From Chloroflexota bacterium (GTDB lineage: Bacteria > Chloroflexota > UBA6077 > FW602-bin22 > CADDYW01): 64,000 nucleotides of DNA. This document shows, one piece after another, positions 43,320-52,522 of this stretch (position 1 is the first letter of the stretch; each line of letters starts with the position of its first letter). A program made the translations under genes and the position numbers. Location: contig JAJPIK010000030.1 in assembly GCA_021324795.1 (NCBI GenBank), positions 186,001 to 250,000 on the forward strand, in the 5' to 3' direction. The notes below the pieces were generated by a model. The model was given only the letters and a program-made list of their open reading frames with translations. It was not told where the DNA came from and did not search any database.

Positions 43320-43991
43320 CTACTCCTTCAACGTGTAGCCGAGGCCCCGAATCGTTCGAATCAGGGGACGTGGCGAGTCTCGATCCACCTTGTTCCGCAA
43401 ATAATGGACGTAGGTATCCACCACGTTCGATGTCGTGTCGGTGTCATAACCCCAGACGTGATCAGCGATCTGGGTGCGCGAGAGCACTCGACCAGCGTTC
43501 CGCATGAGATACTCAAGCAAGCGAAACTCCTTCAAGGTGAGATCGATCCGTCGGTCGCCGCGGGTGACCTCGTGGCGAATGACGTCGAGACGGAGGTCAC
43601 CAAGGGTCAAGACCTCATCACCTTGTTCCGAGCTTGCGCGCCGTCCAAGCGCCCGAACCCGGGCGAGGAGCTCTTCAAGGGCAAATGGCTTGGTCAAGTA
43701 GTCATCGGCTCCGGCGTCTAGCCCTCGCACGCGGTCGGGAATCGCGTCACGAGCGGTCAACATAAGCACGGGCGTACTAACGTTCTTTCGTCGTAGTTCG
43801 CGACAGAGATCAAGGCCGTCAAGTTTTGGTAACATGACGTCGAGCACGACGACGTCGAACGTTCCCCCTAGCACCTGTTCGAGTCCAGATATTCCGTCGC
43901 TCGCGACCTCCACACGATGGCCGGCGTCACGCAGCCCTCGCTCGACGACACGGGCCACCCGTGGATCGTCTTCTACCACCAGAACGTTCAC
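43320..43991 (-). CDS. OmpR-family response regulator
   Basis: About 223 residues. Receiver: LVVEDDPRVARVVERGL, phosphoacceptor in VVVLDVMLPKLDGLDL, Thr in LMLTARDA and Lys in YLTKPFALEEL. DNA-binding domain: KEFRLLEYLMRNAGRVLSRTQIADHVWGYD, then YVHYLRNKVDR. I chose the GTG at 43991 because GGAG lies 9 bases upstream and the family starts here; the frame runs 25 codons further. First gene of the two-component pair. Confidence 0.92.
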   Translation of the reverse strand: MNVLVVEDDPRVARVVERGLRDAGHRVEVASDGISGLEQVLGGTFDVVVLDVMLPKLDGLDLCRELRRKNVSTPVLMLTARDAIPDRVRGLDAGADDYLTKPFALEELLARVRALGRRASSEQGDEVLTLGDLRLDVIRHEVTRGDRRIDLTLKEFRLLEYLMRNAGRVLSRTQIADHVWGYDTDTTSNVVDTYVHYLRNKVDRDSPRPLIRTIRGLGYTLKE

Positions 43992-44227
43992 GTACTTTTT
44001 CTCCGAAGGATTCGGCCGAATAGCGACTGCTGGATGAAGTATAGAATGATTCTCAGGCATTTCCAATTTCGTTGGCTTACTATCATAAGTAAGAGTGGGC
44101 AGACGCCGAAGCCTCCGCCCCGTGCGTGTACCTGAGCACGTTTTCCGGAAATCGTGACCGCAGTGGTGAAGGCGGATTTAGTGGAGAAGGTAACCAAGGC
44201 GGCCCATCTCTATAAACCATAGCGCAT

Positions 44228-44950
44228 TTAGGCGCCGGCCAGCAAAGCATGCACGTCGTCGACGAGATCCTGGGGGTTGAAGTTGACATCTAGAATAGTT
44301 CGCTCGCGCCCGGACGGATCAATCACGAAGACCGGCGCGGAATGGTCGATCACTGCGCTGCTGGTCACCGTTGGCACCAAGCCTCCCTGGCTGCTTGCGC
44401 CGGTTGGAGTAGCATCCATCCCGGTCGTATCCGGGGCCGCGGCGACGCCGTACAGATTCCAGATCGGCGATAACTGGTTTGCTGCCCCGACCAGGAAGTG
44501 CCACTTTTGTAGCATGTCCTTTTCGACCGAGTAAGTACGGACTTGCGCAACCGTGTCACGCACCGGGTCGACGGTCACTGCCAGGATGGCTAAATGTGCA
44601 GTATCCGGACCGAGTTGGGTGTAGGCTTGGTGAAGCTTCTCGGTAATGATCGGACAGGCATCAGGACAATTGGTGTAGAGGAAAGTCAAGACCACGACTT
44701 TGCCACGAAAATCGCTGAGTGCCACTGGTTGGCCGAACTGATCCTCAAGGCGAAAGTTAGGAGCCGGCACCGGTGGGGTAAGCAAAGCACCATTGAGCGA
44801 TGGCGTTCGGTTGAGATACCAACGGATCCCAAAGATCGCGACCACGGCGACAATCAAAACAACTCCGGCTCCGACGAGCCACTGTGACAGCCAATCGCTG
44901 CGACGCTCCGGACTTTTCTTCGCGGGCGGCTTTGAGGTCGCGGTTTTCAA
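44228..44950 (-). CDS. SCO1/SenC-family copper chaperone-like protein
   Basis: 240 residues. A membrane anchor at about 24-43 is followed by a thioredoxin-like domain with the copper-binding YTNCPDACPII (C-x3-C) near residue 92 and a later His in AVIDHSAPVFVIDPSG near residue 206. SCO proteins deliver copper to the CuA site of cytochrome oxidase or act as thiol reductases. A loop of about 35 residues (GATPTGASSQGGLVPT region) is longer than usual. TTG start with AGGAGG upstream. Confidence 0.9.
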   Translation of the reverse strand: MKTATSKPPAKKSPERRSDWLSQWLVGAGVVLIVAVVAIFGIRWYLNRTPSLNGALLTPPVPAPNFRLEDQFGQPVALSDFRGKVVVLTFLYTNCPDACPIITEKLHQAYTQLGPDTAHLAILAVTVDPVRDTVAQVRTYSVEKDMLQKWHFLVGAANQLSPIWNLYGVAAAPDTTGMDATPTGASSQGGLVPTVTSSAVIDHSAPVFVIDPSGRERTILDVNFNPQDLVDDVHALLAGA

Positions 44951-45048
44951 AGTATCCTCCTGAATCGACAGCGAATAGTTGATCCTATTCTACCGCCGGA
45001 AACGGGTCTTGTCCCTTATTGGTCTATCCACCAAAAATGCCGCACATG

Positions 45049-45143
45049 GTCATGCTAAGCAATAGTAAAGCATCTCCTGGTACATGCCACGGGAGATGCT
45101 TTGCGGAGTTTGCTCTTGAGTGAAGCGACGGGCTCAGTATGAC
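45049..45143. repeat. Palindromic repeat element
   Basis: Outer ends GTCATGCTAAG and CTCAGTATGAC form an imperfect inverted repeat. Inside, AAAGCATCTCC and GGAGATGCTTT form a perfect 11-bp stem around a short loop. Its ends are like those of the element at 20513-20591. Confidence 0.65.
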
Positions 45144-45171
45144 ACGTGGCATGGACTTGGCAGATACACCA
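45133..45171 (+). repeat. Dispersed 39-base repeat, copy 2
   Basis: Matches 34856-34894 at 34 of 39 positions, same orientation. It starts within the end of the palindromic element, as copy 1 also follows a palindrome-end-like sequence. Confidence 0.65.
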
Positions 45172-45231
45172 CCTATCAGTAACTGAAAAGTTTACTTGCC
45201 CGTGCCGCGGCTCCCTGCCTTGATGGCGTTT

Positions 45232-45274
45232 GACAAAACAGGCAGTTATACCCCTACCTAGCGCAGGGATAACT
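45232..45274 (-). terminator. Terminator of the cupredoxin gene
   Basis: An imperfect stem: AGTTATCCCT pairs with AGGGGTATAACT on the minus strand, followed by GCCTGTTTTGTC. It begins 15 bases after the cupredoxin stop. Confidence 0.5.
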
Positions 45275-45288
45275 CTCTGGCCTAAAGC

Positions 45289-46383
45289 TCAGGAGCCAGG
45301 CAGGCGCCGCAGCGCCATTCCGATGCCAACAAGGCCAAGGCCAAGCAGACCAACGGCGCCAAGTCCAACGTCGCCCGACCTTGGCAAAGTTCCTTCCTCC
45401 CTCGCCAGTACCTGAATCGTACCAGTCATGCCGAGGTTTGCATGGAGCAAACACTCGTACGCAAAAACGCCAGCCTGGGCAAAGGTTAAGGAGTAGGCTC
45501 GCTGGTCTGGCAACGGAGCACGCGCCGGGTTCAGGATGCCTGAATTGAAGAACCCGGTACCGTTGTAAACCGAGCCACCGGCGGGAGCCGTGGCTTGAGG
45601 ATTGATCTGGCCATTTGGCAAAATATATGAAACATTTTGACCAGGATTCAGAAACGACACGGTATGGACCTCGTCCGGGTCATTGTTGACCCAGGTTACC
45701 GTGTCGCCAACGTGGATGGTTAGCGAGTCCGCACCGAAGCGCATCAGAACGAACGTCTTGCCGTCGCCCAACCCGGCATTCAACGTATAAGTCATCGTAC
45801 CATCGGCGTTCAATTTCGTCGTCACCGTTTGTGATCTGAGCGCTGCTGTACCAGCTTGGATCGCTACCGCGACACGTGGATCACTCGAAGGAGTGTAAGT
45901 CGTATCCGACGCTGGGTAGGGCGCGCCAGCCGGCTGGACGACGATTGTCCCGACCATACCGGGATGGATCAAGCATTGGTAATCGAAAGTTCCCGTACTC
46001 GTGAAGGTGAGCGCATAGCCTGGACCAGGCCCCGGTGGAATCAACCCCGAGCTGACAAAGCCAGTCCCATCATAGCTCTTACCTCCGGCCGGCGCGGTCA
46101 CTCTTGGATCGTTCAAAAGAAACGGTGGCGTTCCGAACGAGACAGTATGACGCTCACCCGCGCCTTCGGTCCAGGTAACGATGTCCCCGACGTCGACGGT
46201 GAGGGTGGCTGGGTAGAATTGAATGACTTGCACAGCCTGGTCGGGTGTTGCTGTCCCTGCCTGAACCTTCAAGGTCGACTGTGCCCCGGCAGTCACAACT
46301 CCCAGGAACAAACAAGCAACCGTCAGGGCGAAGCCAACGCCAACGCGAATCCCTCTTCTCATCACCCCTGCCAAGGCGAACAA
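45289..46383 (-). CDS. Exported two-domain cupredoxin with LPxxG-like C-terminal anchor
   Basis: 364 residues. A signal peptide (about 8-35, cleaved near AGAQS) is followed by two plastocyanin-like domains. Each has a type 1 copper site: RHTVSF with YQCLIHPGM (first) and VHTVSF with YECLLHANLGM (second). Both also share TAPAGG-x-YNGTGF-type loops, so the protein arose by duplication. The C-terminus LPRSGDVG, then a hydrophobic helix and RRLPGS, resembles a sortase/anchor signal. The TTG at 46383 or ATG at 46362 may start it. It probably carries electrons outside the membrane. Confidence 0.85.
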   Translation of the reverse strand: MFALAGVMRRGIRVGVGFALTVACLFLGVVTAGAQSTLKVQAGTATPDQAVQVIQFYPATLTVDVGDIVTWTEGAGERHTVSFGTPPFLLNDPRVTAPAGGKSYDGTGFVSSGLIPPGPGPGYALTFTSTGTFDYQCLIHPGMVGTIVVQPAGAPYPASDTTYTPSSDPRVAVAIQAGTAALRSQTVTTKLNADGTMTYTLNAGLGDGKTFVLMRFGADSLTIHVGDTVTWVNNDPDEVHTVSFLNPGQNVSYILPNGQINPQATAPAGGSVYNGTGFFNSGILNPARAPLPDQRAYSLTFAQAGVFAYECLLHANLGMTGTIQVLAREEGTLPRSGDVGLGAVGLLGLGLVGIGMALRRLPGS

Positions 46384-46830
46384 ACGCCTGACCGGTTCCG
46401 ATCATAGCACGAGTAGAAGGAAAGTTGCAAACTCTGACAAACTGCCATTGTCCTGAAAGGATTCAATCGAAAGTGTCCAAAACCTGGCTGCGGCTCCAAT
46501 ACCTTGCATTGGCCGTCGACACGATTGTCAACGATATCTGCGTCGCGACGAAACCATCCCCGCCGAATCCTACCAGTACGACGACCGACCCATTTGGCGT
46601 GCTGATCTTCCACGATTCGCCCATTCGGCCAATGCACCAGATCAATCATAAGCTGTGCACAGATCGCTTGGGCATCAATACAGCGAACGGTTCAGCAGAC
46701 TTTGATCGGAAGGGCAAGACAGTTGAGACTACGGAGAGGATCACGACAATGGGCACTAAGAGAAGCAACCAGCTAGGTGAAGAGTGCCGAGCGTATCTGG
46801 TAAGACTGGCATCTTCCAGAAACGTAGAGA
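46384..46830. other. 447-base region without a supported gene
   Basis: It contains overlapping open frames on both strands (for example 46425-46967 plus, 46362-46649 minus), none with a good ribosome-binding site or recognisable domain. The region is less GC-rich than its surroundings. I see no RNA gene or repeat. Confidence 0.4.
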
Positions 46831-47670
46831 CTAATCCGGAGATCGGCGGTACACCACTGCTGATCTCCTCCTTTCCGTGCTATCGAGCAGCCAATCATAT
46901 TGGTCGCCCTCCACCAGCGCCGAGCTCGGCTGGGCTGGATCCAGTCCAGTCTCCTGGAATTCGCTGAGCCGTTCGGCACAGAAACTCACCGCGCGGGCCG
47001 AAATGTCGCACCCGACGAAGCGGCAACGGCGGCGAAGGGCAGCAATAGCCGAGGAACCGCTCCCAACAAACGGATCACACACGACGTCCCCGGGCTCGAC
47101 CGATCCGGCCAGCATCGCTTCGAAGAGCTCAACTGGCTTTTGGGTTGGATAACGGGGTGGATGAATCCGCCGGAAACGCCACACGTCCGGCAAATCTCGC
47201 CGACTGAGCTTGCGTGCTCCCTTGGTTGCGAAGACGACAAACTCGTGACGACGTCGAAAGTAGTGTCCCATGCCGAGCTTGACTTTGTCCCAGACGATCA
47301 CGCTCTTCACGGCGAAATAGTCGCGAACGAGCGCTCCGAGGGTGAGTAGTGAGTAGGAATCGAACATAACGTAAAGGTGTCGGTTCGGACGAAGGACACG
47401 ACAACACTCTGCGAGGAAATGTCGATAGGTGATCGGATCGTCGTGGAACTCACGAAACCAGCGGGGATTATCGTCCGAGCGGTACTCACCAACGATTCGG
47501 CCACGTCCGAATCTCATGTGCTGATTCATGCCCGAATAGGCTGGATCGGTCACAATGATGTCGACCGATGAATCTGGCAGTCCATTCAAGAACTCGAGAC
47601 AGTCTCGCTGTTCGATCTTCACCTCTGGACCGATAATCGCCCTTGTCGCGACGTCGGCCCGTCCGGTCAT
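46831..47670 (-). CDS. Site-specific DNA methyltransferase (N4-C/N6-A, beta class order)
   Basis: 279 residues. The catalytic motif IV is IIVTDPAYSG near residue 41 (DPAY in place of DPPY). The S-adenosylmethionine motif I, VCDPFVGSGSSAIAAL, comes later near residue 197, which is the beta-class order. TQKPVELFEAML and FVGCDISARAVSF are also typical. No restriction enzyme is adjacent, so it looks like a solitary methylase. The ATG overlaps the stop of the upstream Rieske/helical gene by 4 bases. Confidence 0.88.
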   Translation of the reverse strand: MTGRADVATRAIIGPEVKIEQRDCLEFLNGLPDSSVDIIVTDPAYSGMNQHMRFGRGRIVGEYRSDDNPRWFREFHDDPITYRHFLAECCRVLRPNRHLYVMFDSYSLLTLGALVRDYFAVKSVIVWDKVKLGMGHYFRRRHEFVVFATKGARKLSRRDLPDVWRFRRIHPPRYPTQKPVELFEAMLAGSVEPGDVVCDPFVGSGSSAIAALRRRCRFVGCDISARAVSFCAERLSEFQETGLDPAQPSSALVEGDQYDWLLDSTERRRSAVVYRRSPD

Positions 47671-49445
47671 CCGTCCTCCGCCTGAGTCACATCTTCACCG
47701 CGGTGCAGTCTTTGGGCGATCCGCGCGGTCTGCAGCATCGAGCGCGCGGTTGGCGAGTGAGCAGCCAGATAGCGAGCACAGCCGACCAACATGACGACGG
47801 CGAGGTAGGGGTATCGCGGCTGCAATTCCTGGTACTGCCGAACGCTCGCTTCGAACATTTGATAACTGTGAAACTCGGCATCCTCGCGCAGCAGGGCACG
47901 GCCAAGGGTTTGGATCAGGGATTCGACCGGCGCGCCAGTAGCCAGATAGCGATAGACCAGTACACCCGCGGGATTTACCTGCTGCTGGCGATCGAGCACA
48001 GTCAGTAGCTCGTCGAGGATGCGCTCAGCATCGCCGGCGTGGGAATCCGCCGCTCCCTGATCTTCCGGGCCGGGCAGGCGCGCGCTCGGGACGTTGAGGA
48101 ACCGATCAAGATACAAGCGCATCGCGCCGTGGAAGACACCACGCATTCCCTCGGCCGATGGCGCTCGTTTGAGAAGTTGCTGGAGCGCACTGGCGTAGCT
48201 GAACGTATGGAGGACAGTGATCCAATCGCCGAATTCATTACTGGTATGGAATCGGGCAACTCGTAGTCCTGCTGCTGCCGCCAAGGCGGTCGCTAGATCA
48301 AGAGGCACGACACCTGATTCAAGGGCTGCTTCAAGTGCCTTGACAATCGCCACCGGATCATCACCAAGCAAAATTTCCACAATCCGGTTGAGCTCCGGCT
48401 CAGCCAGGGATACAGTTCCTGCTCGCTTGACCAGCTCACCCAGGCGACCAAGAACCGGCTCGACCAGGTCGATCAAATCGATGGGATGTCGCCAGGCGTT
48501 ACTCTCTTCACTGCGTTGGGCCCGACAAAGTCCGGTGATCAGGCTCGGCAAGATCTCCGAGGCGTGATCCCAGCCAGCGCAATCAAGGAACTCGAATGCC
48601 TTGTTGAGAAAATCGATGGTGTGTCCGCCATTCAGAAAGTAATGATCGGTCGCGGCGGCGAGCATCATGTCGGCGATTTCGCTCGCCGTCATCCCCTCCT
48701 GGATCGCTGTGCGCAGAACCCGCTCGGCGCCGTCGACGTCCCGGACTTCGACAAACTCGCGGAACCAGACCTTGAGGCGTTGCGCCGTGGCATCCGTAGC
48801 TAGCAGGGGATCGCGATCGAAGCGAGGCGGTTGACCCTGGCAGTCGTCGGCTACATGGCTGAGGCCGTGGAAGAGAGCCAATGCTTGCTCGTCCGGGCCA
48901 AGCTGCTTGACGACGTTGGCCATCGCGGTGAGAATCGTCAGCCCTGGTCCCCAACCGGCAGCCCGGTAGGTAGCCCCGAATGCACCCGCGACGGTCAGAA
49001 TTTCACCCGACGAAACGCGCGCATCGAGCAACGTCAGCAAGGATTTCACAATCACCAAGGAAAGATTCTGTTCCAACCCATCGCGCAATCGATCAAATGC
49101 CTTCCGGACGCGGTCACCCGGGGCCGGCTTTAGGTCCACCCAGACGATTCCGTCTTGCACTGCCGTCGGATAAACGCGCACGTCATCGGCAAAAGGATCA
49201 AACGTCCCTCCACTCGCAAGATCGAAGCGCGCGTGGTGCCAATGACAGGTCAGGATTCCGCAGCGCAGGCTTCCCTTGCTGAGCGGAAATCCCATGTGGG
49301 GACAGCGATTGTCAACTGCATAGATTTTTCCTTCGTGATGAAAGACGACAATGCCGTGCCGTCCACCGCTGACCACGACGCGCTCTTTCTCCACCAAATC
49401 GGCGATCGAGCCGACTCGCAGCTTACTACCTTCGCTCTCGCTCAC
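47667..49445 (-). CDS. Rieske domain fused to a long all-helical domain
   Basis: About 592 residues. Residues 5-110 are a Rieske domain: NRCPHMGFPLSKGSLRCGILTCHWHHARFDLASGG provides C-x-H and C-x2-H ligands. The remaining 480 residues are predicted helical and rich in Ala and Leu, with conserved-looking His pairs (LFHGLSHVADDC, ATDHYFLNGGHTIDFLNKAF). I do not know a function. GTG at 49445 was chosen (GGGAG upstream). The reading frame extends 37 codons upstream. It is translationally coupled to the methyltransferase. Confidence 0.8.
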   Translation of the reverse strand: MSESEGSKLRVGSIADLVEKERVVVSGGRHGIVVFHHEGKIYAVDNRCPHMGFPLSKGSLRCGILTCHWHHARFDLASGGTFDPFADDVRVYPTAVQDGIVWVDLKPAPGDRVRKAFDRLRDGLEQNLSLVIVKSLLTLLDARVSSGEILTVAGAFGATYRAAGWGPGLTILTAMANVVKQLGPDEQALALFHGLSHVADDCQGQPPRFDRDPLLATDATAQRLKVWFREFVEVRDVDGAERVLRTAIQEGMTASEIADMMLAAATDHYFLNGGHTIDFLNKAFEFLDCAGWDHASEILPSLITGLCRAQRSEESNAWRHPIDLIDLVEPVLGRLGELVKRAGTVSLAEPELNRIVEILLGDDPVAIVKALEAALESGVVPLDLATALAAAAGLRVARFHTSNEFGDWITVLHTFSYASALQQLLKRAPSAEGMRGVFHGAMRLYLDRFLNVPSARLPGPEDQGAADSHAGDAERILDELLTVLDRQQQVNPAGVLVYRYLATGAPVESLIQTLGRALLREDAEFHSYQMFEASVRQYQELQPRYPYLAVVMLVGCARYLAAHSPTARSMLQTARIAQRLHRGEDVTQAEDG

Positions 49446-49657
49446 GATCGCGCCACTCCCTTTCGTTGCCCCCGTGGGCCGTTGCCCTGCGTACAAAGCG
49501 CAGCACCAACCTCTTCTTCGATCAGATCGCCCCGCCAGGATTCGAGCACAGCGCAAAGCGAGGCACGCTCATATCATTCACCTTGCAGCCGCTCCCACTC
49601 GCGGCAAGTCTTCAGACGGTTCTCGTCTAGACTCCTTCCCGCACCCGCCGGCTCTCT

Positions 49658-52375
49658 CTAGCTCGACTTCTTCACCAGCTCCCGGAGTACGGCGGGCAGA
49701 ATGCCGCCCTGGCGCAAATAGTGGAGCTCGAGCGGCGTGTCAAGACGGACGATCACCGGGATATTGACCTGACTGCCGTCAGACCGCGTCGCCTTCACGA
49801 TGAGTTCCTGACCTGGGCGGAGGCCAGCGGCGATTCCGGGCACATCGTACACCTCAGTGCCGGTCAGGCCATAGGTCGCAGCGTTCTCACCCGCTCGATA
49901 TTGGAGCGGCAAGACCCCCATCCCGATCAAGTTGCTGCGATGAATACGCTCGTAGCTTTCAGCGATAACGGCTTTGACCCCCAAGAGGCGCGGACCCTTT
50001 CCCGCCCAGTCACGTGAGCTACCAGAGCCGTACTCCTTGCCGGCCAGAATCAAGAGCGGGATCTTCTCCCTCTGGTAGCGCATCGAGGCATCGTAAATCC
50101 GCATCACTTCGCCGGTCGGGAAGTGGACCGTCCAGTCACCTTCGCGCCCCGGAACCAACGCATTCTTCAGGCGGATGTTCCCAAAGGTTCCGCGCATCAT
50201 CACCTCGTGATTGCCGCGCCGAGCCCCATAGGTGTTGAAGTCGCGGGGCTCGACACCATGCTCAATCAGGTATTGGCCAGCCGGGCTATCCTTCGGGATC
50301 GAGCCAGCGGGTGAGATATGGTCTGTCGTGACCGAGTCGCCGAGCATGGCCAGTACCCGAGCGCCTCGAATGTCAGCCGGCGGCGTTGGCTCGTGTGAGA
50401 GGTCCTCAAAGAACGGCGGCTCCTGCACGTATGTAGAATCCGCATCCCAGGCGTAGAGCTCACCTTCCGGGACCGGTAGTGTCTTCCAACGCTCGTCACC
50501 CTCGAAGACGTTGCTATACTGTTTCTTGAAGAGGTCCGGGCCGATGGCTTCAGTGATCGCCTCGCGAACCTCGGCAGAAGACGGCCAGATCTCGCGCAGG
50601 AAGACCGGCTCGCCGTTTGGATCATAGCCGAGCGGATCGCGGCTCAGATCAAGGTTCACCGTGCCGGCCAGAGCGTAGGCGACGACCAGGGGCGGCGAGG
50701 CCAGATACGCCGCCCGCACCTGGGGATGGATCCGTCCTTCAAAGTTCCGGTTGCCGCTGAGCACCGCGGCAACCGCCAAATTATTCTCTTGAATCGCCTG
50801 GGCCACCGGCTCGGGCAGGGGACCACTATTACCGATACACGTTGTGCAGCCGTAACCGGCCAGGTGGAAGCCCAGCGCCTCCAGATACGGAAGCAAGCCG
50901 GCCCGCGTCAGATAGTCGGTGACGACCCGCGAGCCGGGAGCCAAGCTCGTTTTGACCGATGGCTTGACGCGCAAGCCACGCTCGACAGCACGCTTTGCCA
51001 GCAGTCCTGCGCCAACCATCACGGTTGGATTAGAGGTGTTCGTACAGCTCGTGATCGCGGCAATCGCGACCGCGCCATCTTCCAGGGAGATCTCTTCCGA
51101 GCCAATCTTGACTTCGACCGGCTCTCTCTGATGGCCGTTCGAGCCATTGCTACCGTTGCCATATGCGTTGATAAAGCTCTGGCGCACACCCGACAGCGGC
51201 ACACGGTCTTGCGGACGTCGCGGGCCGGCCAAGCTAGGCTCGACGGTTGAGAGATCCAGCTCAACCAGGTCGTCGAAGACTGGCTCTGGACCGGCGTCCG
51301 TTCGGAACAGCCCTTGTTCTTTGCAGTATCGCTCGACGAGGTCGACGAGCGCTTCGTCGCGCCCAGTCAAGCGCAAGTAGCGCAATGTCTCGTCGTCGAC
51401 CGGGAAGAGCCCAGCCGTCGCACCGTATTCCGGCGACATATTTCCTAGCGTCGCCCGGTCGGCCAGACTGAGGTAGCTCAGACCTGGTCCAGTGAATTCG
51501 ACAAACTTGTTGACGACGCCTTTCTTGCGGAGAATCTCAGTGACCCGCAGCACGAGGTCGGTCGCGGTGGCACCTTCCGGGAGTTCACCAGAGAAGCGGA
51601 AGCCGACAACGACCGGCGTGGTGATCTCGAGCGGCTGACCCAATAATGCCGCCTCGGCCTCGATTCCACCAACCCCCCAGCCGAGAACACCGAGACCATT
51701 GATCATGGTCGTGTGGGAGTCAGTTCCCACTAGAGTGTCTGGCAGGGCGACCCGGGCGCCCCCCTCGTCACGCGTCTGGACGACCTTAGCGAGATACTCC
51801 AGGTTCACTTGATGGACGATACCGGTGTCCGGCGGCACCAGCTTGAAGTTATCAAAGGCCTGCTGTGCCCAACGCAAGAGCGCATAACGCTCGCGGTTTC
51901 GCGCGTATTCTTGTTCAATATTGAAGCCAAAGGCCAGGATTGAGCCAAAGCGGTCGATCTGAACCGAGTGATCGATCACGAGCTCGGCTGGAATGAGAGG
52001 ATTGATCTGCTTGGGATCCGCTCCCAAGCGCTTGGCCGCCGAACGCATCGCCGCGAGGTCGACGACCGCCGGGACGCCGGTCAAATCCTGCATGAGCACT
52101 CGAGCTGGCCAAAACGGAAATGCCGCGACGTTAGCCTGCCCTGGCTGCCAGCACGCCATTTGGACGACCGTATCTTCGGTCACTTGCTGTCCATCGCAAT
52201 GACGCAGCAGATTCTCGACGAAGATCTTGATCGTGATTGGAAGTCGGGAGAGATTGGCAATACCCTGCTCGGCTAGTCTGGCCAACCGATAATACCCTAT
52301 AGCTCCACTTTTCGTTGACAGTTGCTGACGAGTACCGAAGGCATTCGTACGATTCATTCCCTGCCTGCTGCTCAT
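49658..52375 (-). CDS. acnA: Aconitate hydratase
   Basis: About 905 residues, the normal AcnA length. It starts [19 protein letters not shown]. The three [4Fe-4S] ligand cysteines are in [11 protein letters not shown] near residue 440 and [17 protein letters not shown] near residue 510. The swivel domain near the C-terminus has [34 protein letters not shown]. It interconverts citrate and isocitrate via cis-aconitate. The ATG at 52375 is preferred; the open frame continues 49 codons upstream without homology. A TcuA-like gene lies 147 bases upstream on the same strand. Confidence 0.96.
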   Translation of the reverse strand: MSSRQGMNRTNAFGTRQQLSTKSGAIGYYRLARLAEQGIANLSRLPITIKIFVENLLRHCDGQQVTEDTVVQMACWQPGQANVAAFPFWPARVLMQDLTGVPAVVDLAAMRSAAKRLGADPKQINPLIPAELVIDHSVQIDRFGSILAFGFNIEQEYARNRERYALLRWAQQAFDNFKLVPPDTGIVHQVNLEYLAKVVQTRDEGGARVALPDTLVGTDSHTTMINGLGVLGWGVGGIEAEAALLGQPLEITTPVVVGFRFSGELPEGATATDLVLRVTEILRKKGVVNKFVEFTGPGLSYLSLADRATLGNMSPEYGATAGLFPVDDETLRYLRLTGRDEALVDLVERYCKEQGLFRTDAGPEPVFDDLVELDLSTVEPSLAGPRRPQDRVPLSGVRQSFINAYGNGSNGSNGHQREPVEVKIGSEEISLEDGAVAIAAITSCTNTSNPTVMVGAGLLAKRAVERGLRVKPSVKTSLAPGSRVVTDYLTRAGLLPYLEALGFHLAGYGCTTCIGNSGPLPEPVAQAIQENNLAVAAVLSGNRNFEGRIHPQVRAAYLASPPLVVAYALAGTVNLDLSRDPLGYDPNGEPVFLREIWPSSAEVREAITEAIGPDLFKKQYSNVFEGDERWKTLPVPEGELYAWDADSTYVQEPPFFEDLSHEPTPPADIRGARVLAMLGDSVTTDHISPAGSIPKDSPAGQYLIEHGVEPRDFNTYGARRGNHEVMMRGTFGNIRLKNALVPGREGDWTVHFPTGEVMRIYDASMRYQREKIPLLILAGKEYGSGSSRDWAGKGPRLLGVKAVIAESYERIHRSNLIGMGVLPLQYRAGENAATYGLTGTEVYDVPGIAAGLRPGQELIVKATRSDGSQVNIPVIVRLDTPLELHYLRQGGILPAVLRELVKKSS

Positions 52376-52522
52376 ACCCCTTTTTTCCTCCCCTCTCCTC
52401 TTCTGCTTCCCTCTAGCGCACTTGACGATGCCAATTCCACCATCAGGCGTTTCAACCGAAAGCTCAGAAGGGCCAAATAATTCAATGTTTGCGATCTGAT
52501 GTCTGCCAGAATGATACTTCAA

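Noticed and set aside
46425-46967. 180-codon open frame on the plus strand
   Set aside because: No ribosome-binding site, no recognisable domain, and its 3' part lies antisense to the methyltransferase gene.
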